Positions 1 to 5,553 of a DNA stretch of 7,061 nucleotides are shown piece by piece. This DNA is from Bacteroidetes bacterium QH_10_64_19 (GTDB lineage Bacteria > Bacteroidota > Rhodothermia > Rhodothermales > Salinibacteraceae). Within the stretch, counting starts at the first letter, position 1. Each line of letters starts with the position of its first letter. The notes beneath the pieces are model-generated. The model worked only from the letters and a program-made list of their open reading frames with translations, was not told where the DNA came from and did no database searches. The stretch covers positions 1 to 7,061 of the forward strand of contig PXSY01000045.1 of assembly GCA_003023125.1 (NCBI GenBank), given 5' to 3'. Made by a program: the position numbers and the translations under genes.

Positions 1-771
1 GGCTTCCTCGCCCTCGCCGATGTCCTCCGCCAACGTGTCGTCCCCGCCCTCCAGCGAGTTGAGGACGTACACCTCGTCGCCCGTCCCGAGGACCTCCTCG
101 AGGTAGGGGAGGAGGCGCTCGCTCGTGTCCGGCCCGTCCGTCCCGACGAGCCGGTCTGGGGTCGGCTCCGGGGCGGGCCCCTCCTCGAACTTCTGGCCCG
201 CCCGCCCATTGCCTGGACGCTCGGGCTCTCCGTGGCGGGCGCGTTCGTGTGGCAGGCCACCGCGTCCTTCCTGCCCGCCTTTCTGATTGAATATCACGGC
301 TACTCCGAACCCCTGGCCGGGCTTCTCTTCTCTGTCTACTTCGCGGTGCAGGGCCTTGGCCAGCCCGCGCTCGGGTCCCTCTCCGATCGCGTGGACCGAT
401 ATCCGGCTGCGGCCCTGGTTCTCGGACTCGGGGGGGCTGGCTACACGGTGCTTGTCGTCGGGGCAGGAGAATGGATGGTGGGGACGGGCGTCGTTGCGGC
501 CGGTATGGCGATGTGTTGGGGCGCGGCCCTTCTGCCCAAGTTTATGGATCACCTGGACGCGGAGGAGCGCAGTGCCGGGTTCGGGCTCATTCGCTCGGCC
601 TACATGGTGCTCGGGGCCACCGGCAGTGTGGTGACGGGCGCGGCGGCGGATCTGCTGGGCTGGGGCCCGGCCTTCCTCGGGCTGGCCGTTCTGCAAGGCG
701 GAATGCTCCTGGTGCTGCTCTGCATCATATGGACCGTTCGGAGGGATCATCCCGAGCCGGCCGTCTCGTAG
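1..771 (+). CDS. MFS transporter, C-terminal half (5' end outside window)
   Basis: The frame is open from base 1 to the TAG at 769-771, giving 256 codons, so the gene is truncated only by the window edge. From about residue 68 there are six hydrophobic segments, matching TM7-TM12 of a 12-TM Major Facilitator Superfamily permease. Between the second and third of them sits a clear copy of MFS motif A (GSLSDRVDR, with the G...DR pattern), as expected at the start of the second half. The first ~65 residues are charged and would be the cytoplasmic loop between TM6 and TM7. A GTG at 232 could be mistaken for a start, but it lies inside TM7 and would remove part of it, so I reject it. The protein would be an inner-membrane secondary transporter. 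The substrate cannot be read from this half; the family includes sugar, drug and organic anion carriers. The next gene is 189 bases downstream on the same strand, too far to assume co-transcription. Confidence 0.85.
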   Translation, partial: GFLALADVLRQRVVPALQRVEDVHLVARPEDLLEVGEEALARVRPVRPDEPVWGRLRGGPLLELLARPPIAWTLGLSVAGAFVWQATASFLPAFLIEYHGYSEPLAGLLFSVYFAVQGLGQPALGSLSDRVDRYPAAALVLGLGGAGYTVLVVGAGEWMVGTGVVAAGMAMCWGAALLPKFMDHLDAEERSAGFGLIRSAYMVLGATGSVVTGAAADLLGWGPAFLGLAVLQGGMLLVLLCIIWTVRRDHPEPAVS

Positions 772-960
772 TCCGCTCGCGGCGAAGAGGGGACCTCGTG
801 CCTTCTGTCTGCATACGTCCATCTTCAGAAGCATGAAAGGCTGTGGTCGGTCTCCGTGCGGGCCGTTGCGGGCTGAGAAGCTGCAGGTTCGGCGAGGAGA
901 AGGACGTTGACGCTGCACGTTCCCGTGGCGTCTTCCAATCTGATCATCTTCGACTCTGGC

Positions 961-1650
961 ATGCCCCTCGATCCCGACCAGTACGACCTCCTCACCTTCG
1001 ACTGCTACGGCACCCTCATCGACTGGGCCACCGGCATCTCGACGGCCCTGCAACCGATCCTGCGCGCCCACGACGTGGAGGTTGACGACGACGATCTGTT
1101 CCGCCAGTACGGCCAGTTGGAGAAGGACGTGGAATCTGGGGGCTACGTCCAGTACCGGGACGTGCTGCGACGCGTAGCGCGGCGAATCGGAATCCAGTTC
1201 GGCGTCAGCCCTACCAACGCCGAGGTCGAGCGCTTCGCCGACTCGGTGGGCGACTGGCCGCCCTTTGACGATACGAACGAGTCTCTTCGTCGATTGAGCG
1301 ACGATTTTCGCCTCGCCGTCGTGTCGAACGTCGACGATGACCTCTTCCGCGACACGGCCCGGCACCTCCGCGTCGAGTTCGACGACGTGATTACCGGCGA
1401 GCAGGTGGGCACGTACAAGCCGGACCTGGCGCCCTTTGAGACGGCCTTCACCCGCCTCGGCGTGCCGCCCAATCGAATGCTCCATGTGGCCCAGAGTGTC
1501 TACTACGATGTGATCCCCGCCGGACGAATGGGCATCTCGTGCGTGTGGGTGCAGCGGTACGGCACGCGCTTCGATCCACCGACCCCACAGACCGACCCGG
1601 TCCTCACGGTTCCCGATTTATCGAGCGTCGCAGATGCGCTCCTCGACTGA
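961..1650 (+). CDS. HAD-superfamily hydrolase, haloacid dehalogenase type II-like
   Basis: A 229-residue cytoplasmic hydrolase with the haloacid dehalogenase core. Motif I is FDCYGTLIDW, with nucleophile Asp14 and the DxYGTL form typical of the type II dehalogenase branch. Motif II is VVSN (Ser122). Motif III is Lys153 in GTYKPD. Motif IV is HVAQSVYYD, ending in Asp183. Residues ~20-100 form the helical cap. True L-2-haloacid dehalogenases carry an SSN..D pattern near motif IV; here it is AQSVYYD, common in relatives annotated as dehalogenases but probably phosphatases, so the substrate is open. I chose ATG 961 because it starts seven residues before the conserved Tyr-Asp strand and ATG fits the other genes. 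A TTG at 907 in the same frame adds 18 residues and has AGGAG seven bases upstream, so it remains a serious alternative. The 3' end abuts the decayed DUF4926-like gene on the opposite strand. Confidence 0.85.
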   Translation: MPLDPDQYDLLTFDCYGTLIDWATGISTALQPILRAHDVEVDDDDLFRQYGQLEKDVESGGYVQYRDVLRRVARRIGIQFGVSPTNAEVERFADSVGDWPPFDDTNESLRRLSDDFRLAVVSNVDDDLFRDTARHLRVEFDDVITGEQVGTYKPDLAPFETAFTRLGVPPNRMLHVAQSVYYDVIPAGRMGISCVWVQRYGTRFDPPTPQTDPVLTVPDLSSVADALLD

Positions 1651-1826
1651 TCATCCTCGACGTTCTTCGCCTCCAGCACATTCGCTCCGCGAGACAGCAC
1701 AGACCGTCCGGTGTCGTCCTCCTGACCGCTGGGATCGTGCACCATCACGATGCTACCGAGGACTCCGGCGCGAAGGCCGTGTTCGGGCAGGTCTTTCGTC
1801 AGTACGAAGCGGTCGAATCTCTCCAG
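1651..1826 (-). pseudogene. DUF4926-like gene remnant
   Basis: Read on the minus strand from about 1826 downward, 35 residues begin LERFDRFVLTKDLPEHGL and continue RAGVLGSIVMVHD. This matches my memory of the start of DUF4926 domain proteins (VLTKDLPE-GL-AG--G-VV-VH). DUF4926 proteins are small (about 60-80 residues), and in other genomes often lie beside DUF6883 genes. No start codon precedes the domain at the expected place: the frame upstream only runs into antisense of the M20 remnant. The YEVEF strand that should follow the VHDPSGQ segment is missing. After it, the frame reads into a C-terminus-like stretch (ANVLEAKNVEDD) and then on through the end of the HAD gene without a stop. I therefore call it a degraded gene missing both start and middle. 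The family assignment is recalled, not searched. The unbroken minus frame (1503-2048) could be chance in GC-rich DNA. Confidence 0.5.
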
Positions 1827-1827
1827 C

Positions 1828-2132
1828 GGGGATTCGTTTTCGCCGCGAATCAACGATGGGCGGATGTACGGTCGAGGCGCGCGGGACATGAAGGCGAGCC
1901 TCGCGGCCCAGTCGGCCGCGGTGCGGGCGCTGTGCTGAGGCAGCTCCCGCCCAACGTGGGGTAGACGTCCTAGACGGATGCGGCGGCGCTGCTGGCCGGG
2001 GCGGGAACGGAGAGCGTCGTGCGTGGGCCGGTGGGCGACGGATTGCACACGACGGAAGAATGGGTCGACCCCACATCCGTGGAGGACCTGACGCGCATTC
2101 TCGTCCGGACGGCGCTTCGGTACTGCGCTTGA
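1828..2132 (+). pseudogene. M20-family metallopeptidase remnant, two out-of-frame pieces
   Basis: Two fragments of one M20 peptidase (ArgE/DapE/CPG2-like zinc hydrolase) lie in order on the plus strand. Piece one, about 1828-1938, reads GDSFSPRINDGRMYGRGARD followed by MKASLAAQ. It contains the family's GRGAxDMK block, whose Asp bridges the two metal ions, and ends at TGA 1936-1938. Piece two, 1974-2132, is in another frame, preceded by stops at 1962-1964 and 1971-1973. It starts TDAAALLAGAGTESVV and includes GPVGDGLHTTEEWVD, the C-terminal block carrying the last metal-binding His, then ends naturally at TGA 2130-2132. In an intact M20 protein roughly 250 residues, including the catalytic Glu and the dimerisation domain, would separate these blocks; here there are 35 bases. 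The N-terminal HxD motif is also gone. The gene is therefore dead, through internal deletion and 5' truncation. The boundaries are approximate. Confidence 0.75.
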
Positions 2133-2259
2133 CCGCAGGCGCGAGAGCGGATCGGCGGACGAATGCGAGCCCGGCGTCGTGTCGAGTATTCCAGCTCGGC
2201 ACGTGAAAACGATACGGACCGCCGCGCGAAGGCCCTGTGATGGGGCACCCGCCGCGGCT

Positions 2260-2271
2260 CTGTACGTACAG
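2260..2271. promoter_or_regulatory. 12-base perfect palindrome upstream of yhbY
   Basis: CTGTACGTACAG is a perfect palindrome 43 bases before the yhbY start, in the otherwise featureless stretch 2133-2314. It could be an operator. A 12-base palindrome is expected about once or twice by chance in a window of this size, so position is its only support. Confidence 0.15.
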
Positions 2272-2314
2272 CACTTCCCAACGTGATGCCGCTCCTCGAC
2301 GCTCCCTGACTCCC

Positions 2315-2632
2315 ATGTCCGACCGCCTCACCTCCCGCCAGCGCGCCCATCTGCGCTCCATCGCCCACGATCAAGATCCTCTGGTGCACATCGGCAAAGA
2401 GGGCTTCACCGACGCCGTGGAGGCGTCTGTCCGCGAAACGTTCAATACGCGAGAACTGGTGACCATCCGGGTGCTCGACAACGCGCCCCGCGATGTGCGC
2501 GACGTAGCGGAGGCAGTGGCCACGGCCCTCGACGACGTGCAGGTGGTGCGCACCATCGGCAGCACGGCGCTTCTCTACCGCCCCCATCCGGACGAGCCAG
2601 AGATTACGCTTCCCGAGGCCGGGGGAGAGTAG
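2315..2632 (+). CDS. yhbY: YhbY family RNA-binding protein (ribosome assembly)
   Basis: A 105-residue protein that is essentially one CRS1-YhbY (CRM) domain, the RNA-binding fold found in bacterial YhbY, which associates with pre-50S ribosomal particles. It has the usual beginning (LTSRQRAHLRSIAHDQDP), then VHIGKEGFTDAV with the GxxG-type RNA-binding loop as GKEG, then ETFNTRELVTIRVLDNAP, and ends with a GSTALLYRP strand. Length and order match the family. I place the start at ATG 2315 because the domain begins four residues later. The frame is open back to a GTG at 2237, but those 26 extra residues do not look like the family and lie over non-coding DNA. No Shine-Dalgarno sequence precedes the ATG. 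The gene stands alone: decayed DNA lies upstream, and it converges on the minus-strand MBL gene with an inverted repeat beginning three bases after its stop. Confidence 0.92.
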   Translation: MSDRLTSRQRAHLRSIAHDQDPLVHIGKEGFTDAVEASVRETFNTRELVTIRVLDNAPRDVRDVAEAVATALDDVQVVRTIGSTALLYRPHPDEPEITLPEAGGE

Positions 2633-2634
2633 CT

Positions 2635-2708
2635 ACTGCGTATTGCGTTTTACGGATTCCGTGTTGAGTCGTACTGACAGAAGGAATACGCAATACGAAA
2701 TACGCAGT
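2635..2708. repeat. Imperfect inverted repeat built of 7-base units
   Basis: Arms at 2635-2660 and 2683-2708 pair at 22 of 26 positions around a 22-base loop. Each arm is itself three 7-base units in tandem. The right arm at 2686-2706 is ATACGCA, ATACGAA, ATACGCA; the left arm at 2637-2657 is the reverse-complement series TGCGTAT, TGCGTTT, TACGGAT. The element is more AT-rich than its surroundings and fills most of the gap between two convergent genes. It could fold in RNA from either strand and act as a bidirectional terminator, although no T-run follows. It could also be a dispersed REP- or MITE-like repeat. Confidence 0.75.
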
Positions 2709-2737
2709 TGTCCCCCTGCATGGGTGTGCAATCCGGA

Positions 2738-3706
2738 TCAAGAGGGCGGCGAGTCCCGGTGCTTTCGCCAATACCGCCGGAGACCCGGTGCGGCCATCCA
2801 GCTCGGATTGGCCATCTCGTAGCGCTCCCAGGCCTCGTCGTCGACCCCATTGGTGGCTGCGAGGTCGTGCATCCACGCAGTGACCGCTTCTTCGAGGGCC
2901 TCGGGATCGTCGGCGAGGTCGGGAAGGTGAGACGCCGTCCACTCGTCCGCCGCGTCGACGGCCTCGGAAAGGCGATCGAGGTGGGCCGAGATGTCGTCGT
3001 AGACGCCAAAGTGAGTGGGCGCAATGCGCGAGATGCCGTGGCGATCGATTGCGGCGTGCAGACGCGACAGACTTTCGCGCCAGTGGGTGAGCCGGATCTC
3101 GGGCGGTGCCAGCGGAAGCTCGACGTACGTGTCCCCGGGAATGCGAACCCCTCCCACGTCCCCGGTGAAGCAGGTGTCCCCGATCACGTAGCTCATGTGA
3201 TGCGAGGCGTGCCCCGGCGTGTCGAGCGCCAGGGCCGTATGATCCCCAAGAGTGATGGTGTCTTCGTCCTCGAGGGCGACGAGCTGGTCCTCCGGCACGG
3301 GGTGCATCTCGCCCCAGAGCCGGTCCATGTCGTCGCCGTAGATGCGCGTGGCGCTCGCCAGAAGCTTGTCCGGATTCAACAGGTGAGGCACGCCCACGTG
3401 GTGTGCATAAATAGTGGCGCCGTGCTGGGCGAAGTGACCAGCGGCGCCCGCATGGTCGAGGTGGATGTGGGTGAGCAGCACTTCCGACACGTCTGCGGGA
3501 GTCAGGCCGTGGTCGGCGAGCTTCGCCTGCAGCGTGGGAAACGTGGAGCCAGGGCCGGTCTCGATGAGGGCCGCACCGCCGGCGTGGGGCAAAAGGTAGG
3601 ACGCAATGACTTGGGATTGGTCCTGGAAGTGGAGGTCCAGCGTCTGGAGACGGTCGGTCACGGTGGATAAGGAGGAAAGTGCGGAGGTATGGAGGGGTAA
3701 AGCCAT
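2738..3706 (-). CDS. Metallo-beta-lactamase-fold hydrolase
   Basis: A 322-residue MBL-fold protein with the full set of metal ligands: THIHLDHAG (His80, His82, Asp84, His85), His166 in TPGHASHH, Asp183 in CFTGD and His232 in APTHFG. The fold runs from about residue 20 to 240, opening with a strand ending in IETGPGST. A D/E-rich helical tail of about 80 residues follows, ending ERYEMANPSWMAAPGLRRYW, where substrate-recognition elements often lie in this family. The domain is the glyoxalase II/general hydrolase type rather than a known beta-lactamase: there is no signal peptide, so it should be cytoplasmic, and the substrate is unknown. ATG 3706 has no Shine-Dalgarno sequence. A GTG at residue 16 would start just before the conserved TLDLHFQ strand and is a possible alternative. 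It is the last gene of the rnc, phosphatase, MBL block, 70 bases after the phosphatase stop. Confidence 0.9.
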   Translation of the reverse strand: MALPLHTSALSSLSTVTDRLQTLDLHFQDQSQVIASYLLPHAGGAALIETGPGSTFPTLQAKLADHGLTPADVSEVLLTHIHLDHAGAAGHFAQHGATIYAHHVGVPHLLNPDKLLASATRIYGDDMDRLWGEMHPVPEDQLVALEDEDTITLGDHTALALDTPGHASHHMSYVIGDTCFTGDVGGVRIPGDTYVELPLAPPEIRLTHWRESLSRLHAAIDRHGISRIAPTHFGVYDDISAHLDRLSEAVDAADEWTASHLPDLADDPEALEEAVTAWMHDLAATNGVDDEAWERYEMANPSWMAAPGLRRYWRKHRDSPPS

Positions 3707-3776
3707 CAGGGTTTGGCTGACAGCAACGTTCTTCTTCGGGTCGGTCTCCCAGGAAGAGCCAGACTCGCCCGATCAG

Positions 3777-4580
3777 TCAGTCAGGCTGGAGAAGCGTCCG
3801 GATTGTCCGCAAGAGCGATTCACTTCCGGCCGTCACGAGGCTTCCCCCGAATACAACATCCTCTTCGTCCGCGTCGAGCGGCTGGGCTACGCCCCCGGCC
3901 TCCCGTACGCAGGGCACCAGTGCCGCAATGTCCCAGGGATGCATGAGGGTGTCGACGGCCGCATGGGTGCGGCCCCGCGCCACGAGGGCGTGCTGAAGAC
4001 AGTCCGTCACGAACCGAAACTTATTGGCCCGGCGGACGAGATCGGTGAGCCGGTAGGGCGTCTGGTCGGCGTTCGCCATTACGTCGGAGCTGTGTAGGGC
4101 CGTGGTGGTAACCGTGGCGGCGTCCAGCGCGCCCACTGGATCCACTGATACCTGTGTCTCCTCGTCTTCCGTGCGGAACCGGCAGCCCTGCTCTCGTGCC
4201 GCGCAGACGGTTTCGTCGATGGCGGGGAAGTGAATCACCCCAACGATCGGCTCGCCGTTCTCCAGCAGGGCCACGAGCGTGCCGAAGAGAGGGACCCCGA
4301 TCGTGAATCCCGCCGTGCCGTCCACAGGGTCTAGCACCCAGCAGTACCGGGCGTCGTCGGGGCCGCTCTCGCCAAACTCTTCCCCAAGAACGGCGTGGCT
4401 AGGATGGGTGTCGGCCAGTCGCTCGCGCATGATGCGCTCAGCCGCACGATCGGCCTCCGTCACCTCCGTCCCGTCGGGCTTACGGCGGACGCTGACGGTG
4501 CGGAAGCGCGGGAGAATTTCGTCTTCGGCGACCTCGGCCAGGTGGAGGGCGAAGTCGAGTGCGTCGGAAAGAGCCGGCAT
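3777..4580 (-). CDS. hisN: Inositol monophosphatase family protein, probably histidinol-phosphatase (HisN type)
   Basis: A 267-residue Mg2+-dependent phosphatase of the IMPase fold. The metal site is complete: Glu67/Glu68 in GEEFG, Asp84 and Asp87 in LDPVDGT, and Asp217 in HPWDIAA; the VTEAD segment at 40-44 is also typical. Within the superfamily, the segment after DPVDGT (AGFTIGVPLFGTLVALLENG) resembles HisN histidinol-phosphate phosphatases more than SuhB (TNFIHG..) or CysQ (KEFIK..). HisN would dephosphorylate L-histidinol phosphate in histidine synthesis. No other his gene is nearby, so the assignment rests on this segment alone, and another small sugar or inositol phosphate remains possible. 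ATG 4580 gives the expected N-terminus, without a Shine-Dalgarno sequence. It is the middle gene of the minus-strand block, 65 bases after rnc and 70 before the MBL gene. Confidence 0.85.
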   Translation of the reverse strand: MPALSDALDFALHLAEVAEDEILPRFRTVSVRRKPDGTEVTEADRAAERIMRERLADTHPSHAVLGEEFGESGPDDARYCWVLDPVDGTAGFTIGVPLFGTLVALLENGEPIVGVIHFPAIDETVCAAREQGCRFRTEDEETQVSVDPVGALDAATVTTTALHSSDVMANADQTPYRLTDLVRRANKFRFVTDCLQHALVARGRTHAAVDTLMHPWDIAALVPCVREAGGVAQPLDADEEDVVFGGSLVTAGSESLLRTIRTLLQPD

Positions 4581-4605
4581 GGGAGAATGAGAGGGGTGTA
4601 AGTCA

Positions 4606-4619
4606 AACGCGGAAGCGTT
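4606..4619 (-). other. Small hairpin between rnc and the phosphatase gene
   Basis: AACGC and GCGTT form a perfect 5-base stem around a 4-base loop, just after rnc and before the next gene of the block. On the minus strand it is followed by only a few scattered T residues, so it is at best a weak attenuator or RNA-processing site. Confidence 0.2.
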
Positions 4620-4645
4620 CGCTGCGGCGACACGGTGATCTCACA

Positions 4646-5380
4646 CTACGATCCAGACTCCTGGGACGCAATGTTCTCCAGCGTACGGCGGGCGGCCTGC
4701 TGCTCGGCGTCCTGTTTGGTGTCGGCCGTTCCTTGTTCGTGGACAGTGCTGCCCACGCGCACTTCGACTGTAAATGTCTTGTCGTGGCTCGGGCCTTCTT
4801 CGTGAACCACGCGGTAGGTCGGCTGCGGGCGGCCCCGGGCCTGCATGTATTCCAGAAGCTGGCTCTTGTAGTTTTCGTCCCGGCTGGCCAGGTCCGCCAG
4901 ATCAAAGGGGGCGATTGCGGTCTCCCGAATGAAAGACTGGGCGCTATCGTATCCCTGGTCCAGGTACACAGCACCGACCAGGGCCTCGAACGCGTCGGCC
5001 AGGATGCTCGGATTGTCGCGAGCCTCCCCGCGGGCGGCGTTGTCGCTCATCAGCAAGTGCGTGCCCAAGTCCAGGCGGCGGGCGTAGGTGGCCAGTGGAC
5101 GCTCACTGACGAGGCGAGCTCGGAGGCGCGTGAGGGCGCCTTCGTTTTTGTCCGGAAATCGCTCGTAGAGCACCTCCCCCACCACGAGATCGAGAAGCGC
5201 ATCCCCCAGAAATTCGAGGCGTTCGTTCGACCGCAGGGACTTATCTGGATGCACGCGGAGCACGGATCGATGAGTCAGGGCGCGCCGGTAAAGGGACAGG
5301 TCGTCGATGGAACGACCGACCAGTTGCTCGACCTCGGGCCGGGGCACGTCAATCTCAGAAGGGAGGAAGGAGTCGCTCAT
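4646..5380 (-). CDS. rnc: Ribonuclease III
   Basis: A 244-residue double-strand-specific endoribonuclease that matures rRNA and cuts structured mRNAs, acting as a dimer in the cytoplasm. The catalytic domain (about residues 15-155) has the signature NERLEFLGDALLDLVVGE, with Glu53, Glu56 and Asp60, and later ADAFEALVGAVYLD with Asp129 and Glu132, so the metal-binding set is intact. A dsRNA-binding domain follows at about 170-237: YKSQLLEYMQ, then GPSHDKTFTVEV, and the helix TKQDAEQQAARRTLE. Length matches the bacterial single-RNase-domain class. I chose ATG 5380. A GTG at 5410 adds ten residues and has GGAG seven bases upstream, so it cannot be excluded. It is the first gene of the minus-strand block. 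The acpP and fabF genes that often precede rnc are absent here, and a divergent aldehyde dehydrogenase takes their place. Confidence 0.95.
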   Translation of the reverse strand: MSDSFLPSEIDVPRPEVEQLVGRSIDDLSLYRRALTHRSVLRVHPDKSLRSNERLEFLGDALLDLVVGEVLYERFPDKNEGALTRLRARLVSERPLATYARRLDLGTHLLMSDNAARGEARDNPSILADAFEALVGAVYLDQGYDSAQSFIRETAIAPFDLADLASRDENYKSQLLEYMQARGRPQPTYRVVHEEGPSHDKTFTVEVRVGSTVHEQGTADTKQDAEQQAARRTLENIASQESGS

Positions 5381-5553
5381 TCGGGAAGGGAGTGGTCCTG
5401 AAAATCGCACCGACAGTCTCCCTTAACGCAGAAGGCGACTGCGGGATCTAATGACTCTACGAAGACATCGGACGATCCGCGAGAGGATCACCTGTTGACG
5501 GATGATCGTCTGAATGGCCCTTCCAGGCACTTTCGAATAGATGCACACAAATC
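5381..5553. promoter_or_regulatory. Divergent intergenic region with nested inverted repeats
   Basis: These 173 bases must carry the promoters of both rnc (minus) and the aldehyde dehydrogenase (plus). GACGATC at 5471-5477 is inverted exactly as GATCGTC at 5504-5510. Inside it, GATCC at 5474-5478 and GGATC at 5485-5489 form a second hairpin that shares bases with the first, so the two are mutually exclusive. A TTGACG at 5495-5500 resembles a -35 box for the plus strand, but no good -10 lies at 16-18 bases. The region is a plausible operator, but I can assign no regulator. Confidence 0.35.

Noticed and set aside
1..230. Minus-strand universal stress protein-like gene leaving the window to the left
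   Set aside because: No convincing start codon in frame, it would overlap a solid MFS gene, and third-position composition agrees with the plus reading. Kept only as a low-interest finding.
232..771. MFS gene starting at GTG 232
   Set aside because: This start would cut TM7, and the same frame is open to base 1, so the true start is upstream of the window.
1539..1964. Plus-strand 141-residue frame across the HAD 3' end and the gap
   Set aside because: It overlaps the HAD gene in another frame, shows no domain, and the real M20 signal in the area is in a different frame.
1503..2048. Long minus-strand frame as an intact 181-residue protein
   Set aside because: Only about 35 residues in the middle look like a known domain. 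The ends are antisense to the HAD gene and to the M20 remnant, so it is not an intact gene.
1753..2587. Minus-strand frames at 1753-2361 and 1970-2587
   Set aside because: Arg-, Pro- and Ser-rich antisense shadows of yhbY and the decayed region, without recognisable domains.
2708..3670. 320-residue plus-strand frame opposite the MBL gene
   Set aside because: Antisense shadow of the MBL gene, whose complete metal-binding motif set makes the minus strand certain.
4606..4619. Rho-independent terminator after rnc
   Set aside because: The stem is only five bases with no real T-run, so it is listed only as a small hairpin.
4559..5401. 280-residue plus-strand frame opposite rnc
   Set aside because: Antisense of a complete RNase III with intact catalytic and dsRNA-binding domains.
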